Shown: positions 63,607-64,000 of the stretch, piece after piece | How positions within the stretch are numbered: position 1 is the first letter of the stretch | Layout: every line of letters begins with the position of its first letter | Origin: Pseudomonas sp. ERMR1:02 | Lineage (GTDB): Bacteria; Pseudomonadota; Gammaproteobacteria; Pseudomonadales; Pseudomonadaceae | NCBI RefSeq assembly: GCF_002277815.1 | Contig: NZ_NKJI01000003.1 | Coordinates: 434,001-498,000 of the forward strand | Length of the DNA stretch: 64,000 nt | Direction of reading: 5' to 3' | Notes under the pieces: generated by a model | What the model saw: the letters and a program-made list of their open reading frames with translations, nothing else | What the model was told of the DNA's origin: nothing | Database searches by the model: none | Made by a program: the position numbers and the translations under genes

Positions 63607-63696
63607 TGTGGGAGCGGGCTTGCCCGCGAAGAGGCCATCCCAGCCAATAAAGATCTCGACTGACACACCGCCTTCTCGAGCAGGCCAGCTCCCACA
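63607..63696. repeat. REP pair downstream of flhB
   Basis: TGTGGGAGCGGGCTTGCCCG starts at 63607 and an imperfect inverse arm (GAGCAGGCCAGCTCCCACA) ends at 63696. It separates flhB from the convergent DUF6124 gene. Confidence 0.82.
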
Positions 63697-63723
63697 TGAA
63701 TTGTGCCTAAATTGAACCCTTAA

Positions 63724-64000
63724 CTAGCCCTGCGGATCGATGTTATCCAGCGCCCGATTTACAGCCAGCTCACCCAACATGATGATCTGCGAAATCGCCA
63801 ACATCGTATTGCGCTGAGAACCCTTCAGACACCCAGCAAAGTCTTCAGCCACGACCCTGGCCGACGCAAGAGATTCGCAGGTATTGGCCAGCAGGCTCTC
63901 GGTGTCGATACCGGGCGCGATGATGAACATCGTGCTGGGCTTTCGCTCGATGGCGTTTATACGGGTAGACAGTTTGATGTACTCATCGAGGGCGCGGTCG
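63724..64000 (-). CDS. DUF6124 family protein, C-terminal part (truncated by window edge)
   Basis: The minus strand is open from the window edge to a TAG at 63724, giving 91 residues. The sequence has FIIAPGIDTESLLANTCESL, VVAEDFAGCLKGSQRNTMLA and ends LGELAVNRALDNIDPQG. This matches the small DUF6124 family that is abundant in Pseudomonas and has no established function. An internal ATG at 63930 is unlikely to be the start because the conserved frame continues upstream (DEYIKLSTRINAIERKPS). The N-terminal part lies outside the window. Confidence 0.82.
   Translation of the reverse strand, partial: DRALDEYIKLSTRINAIERKPSTMFIIAPGIDTESLLANTCESLASARVVAEDFAGCLKGSQRNTMLAISQIIMLGELAVNRALDNIDPQG

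Noticed and set aside
18048..63696. Regularly repeated palindromes as a CRISPR array
   Set aside because: They are single or paired REP elements scattered between genes, without constant spacing or unique spacers, and no cas genes are present.

Overview
The window comes from the chromosome of a fluorescent Pseudomonas, most likely the P. fluorescens group. This is inferred from GC-rich coding, the gene families and order (phhR/phhABC, flgFGHIJKL, fliC-flaG-fliDST-fleQSR-fliEFGHIJ), and many short Pseudomonas-type REP palindromes with a GTAGGAGCGAGC or TGTGGGAGCGGGC core between genes. No tRNA, rRNA, CRISPR array, insertion sequence or prophage gene was seen.

Positions 1-29,000 are ordinary core and housekeeping genes. 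In order they are: a truncated TonB-dependent receptor; gpsA, a DUF4389 protein and sixA; an acyl-CoA synthetase and hotdog thioesterase; two overlapping alpha/beta hydrolases, a Nu-class glutathione transferase and a DUF4892 protein; an AI-2E-type permease, a Porin_5 outer-membrane porin, a GNAT/FemAB-like protein and an ABC exporter; ppiA, a frameshifted alpha/beta hydrolase and a LysR regulator; azoR, an EamA permease, a YbdG-type mechanosensitive channel, a DEAD-box helicase, arfB and an MFS permease; two tiny conserved-looking ORFs; and the phenylalanine/tyrosine module phhABC with its divergent TyrR-type regulator phhR.

Positions 29,190-63,576 are one large flagellar locus, all on the plus strand: flgFGHIJKL (rod, rings, muramidase, hook-filament junction), a ketoacyl-ACP synthase III gene, fliC-flaG-fliD-fliS-fliT (filament, cap, chaperones), fleQ and fleSR (regulators), fliEFGHIJ (basal body, switch, export ATPase), a partner-switching insert (STAS protein, receiver-phosphatase-kinase protein, Hpt protein), fliK, and fliLMNOPQR-flhB (motor switch and export gate). 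Canonical sigma-54 -24/-12 elements (GG-N10-GC) lie before flgF, fleS, fliE, fliK and fliL, and a sigma-28 (FliA) element lies before fliC. This reproduces the Pseudomonas flagellar hierarchy. flgBCDE, fliA, flhA, flhF and fleN are outside the window. The last 277 bases hold the 3' part of a DUF6124 gene on the minus strand.

The most notable observation is that five genes (an alpha/beta hydrolase, flgH, flgJ, flgL and the receiver-phosphatase gene) are each split by the apparent loss of exactly one base, mostly in short homopolymers. In every case adding one base back restores a family-length protein. This pattern suggests assembly or sequencing indels; if real, the strain should be non-motile. 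Other points of interest are the multi-domain partner-switching module inside the flagellar operon, the lone KAS III gene where a flagellin glycosylation island often sits, and a PhhR with GAFEGA in place of the sigma-54-contacting GAFTGA loop.
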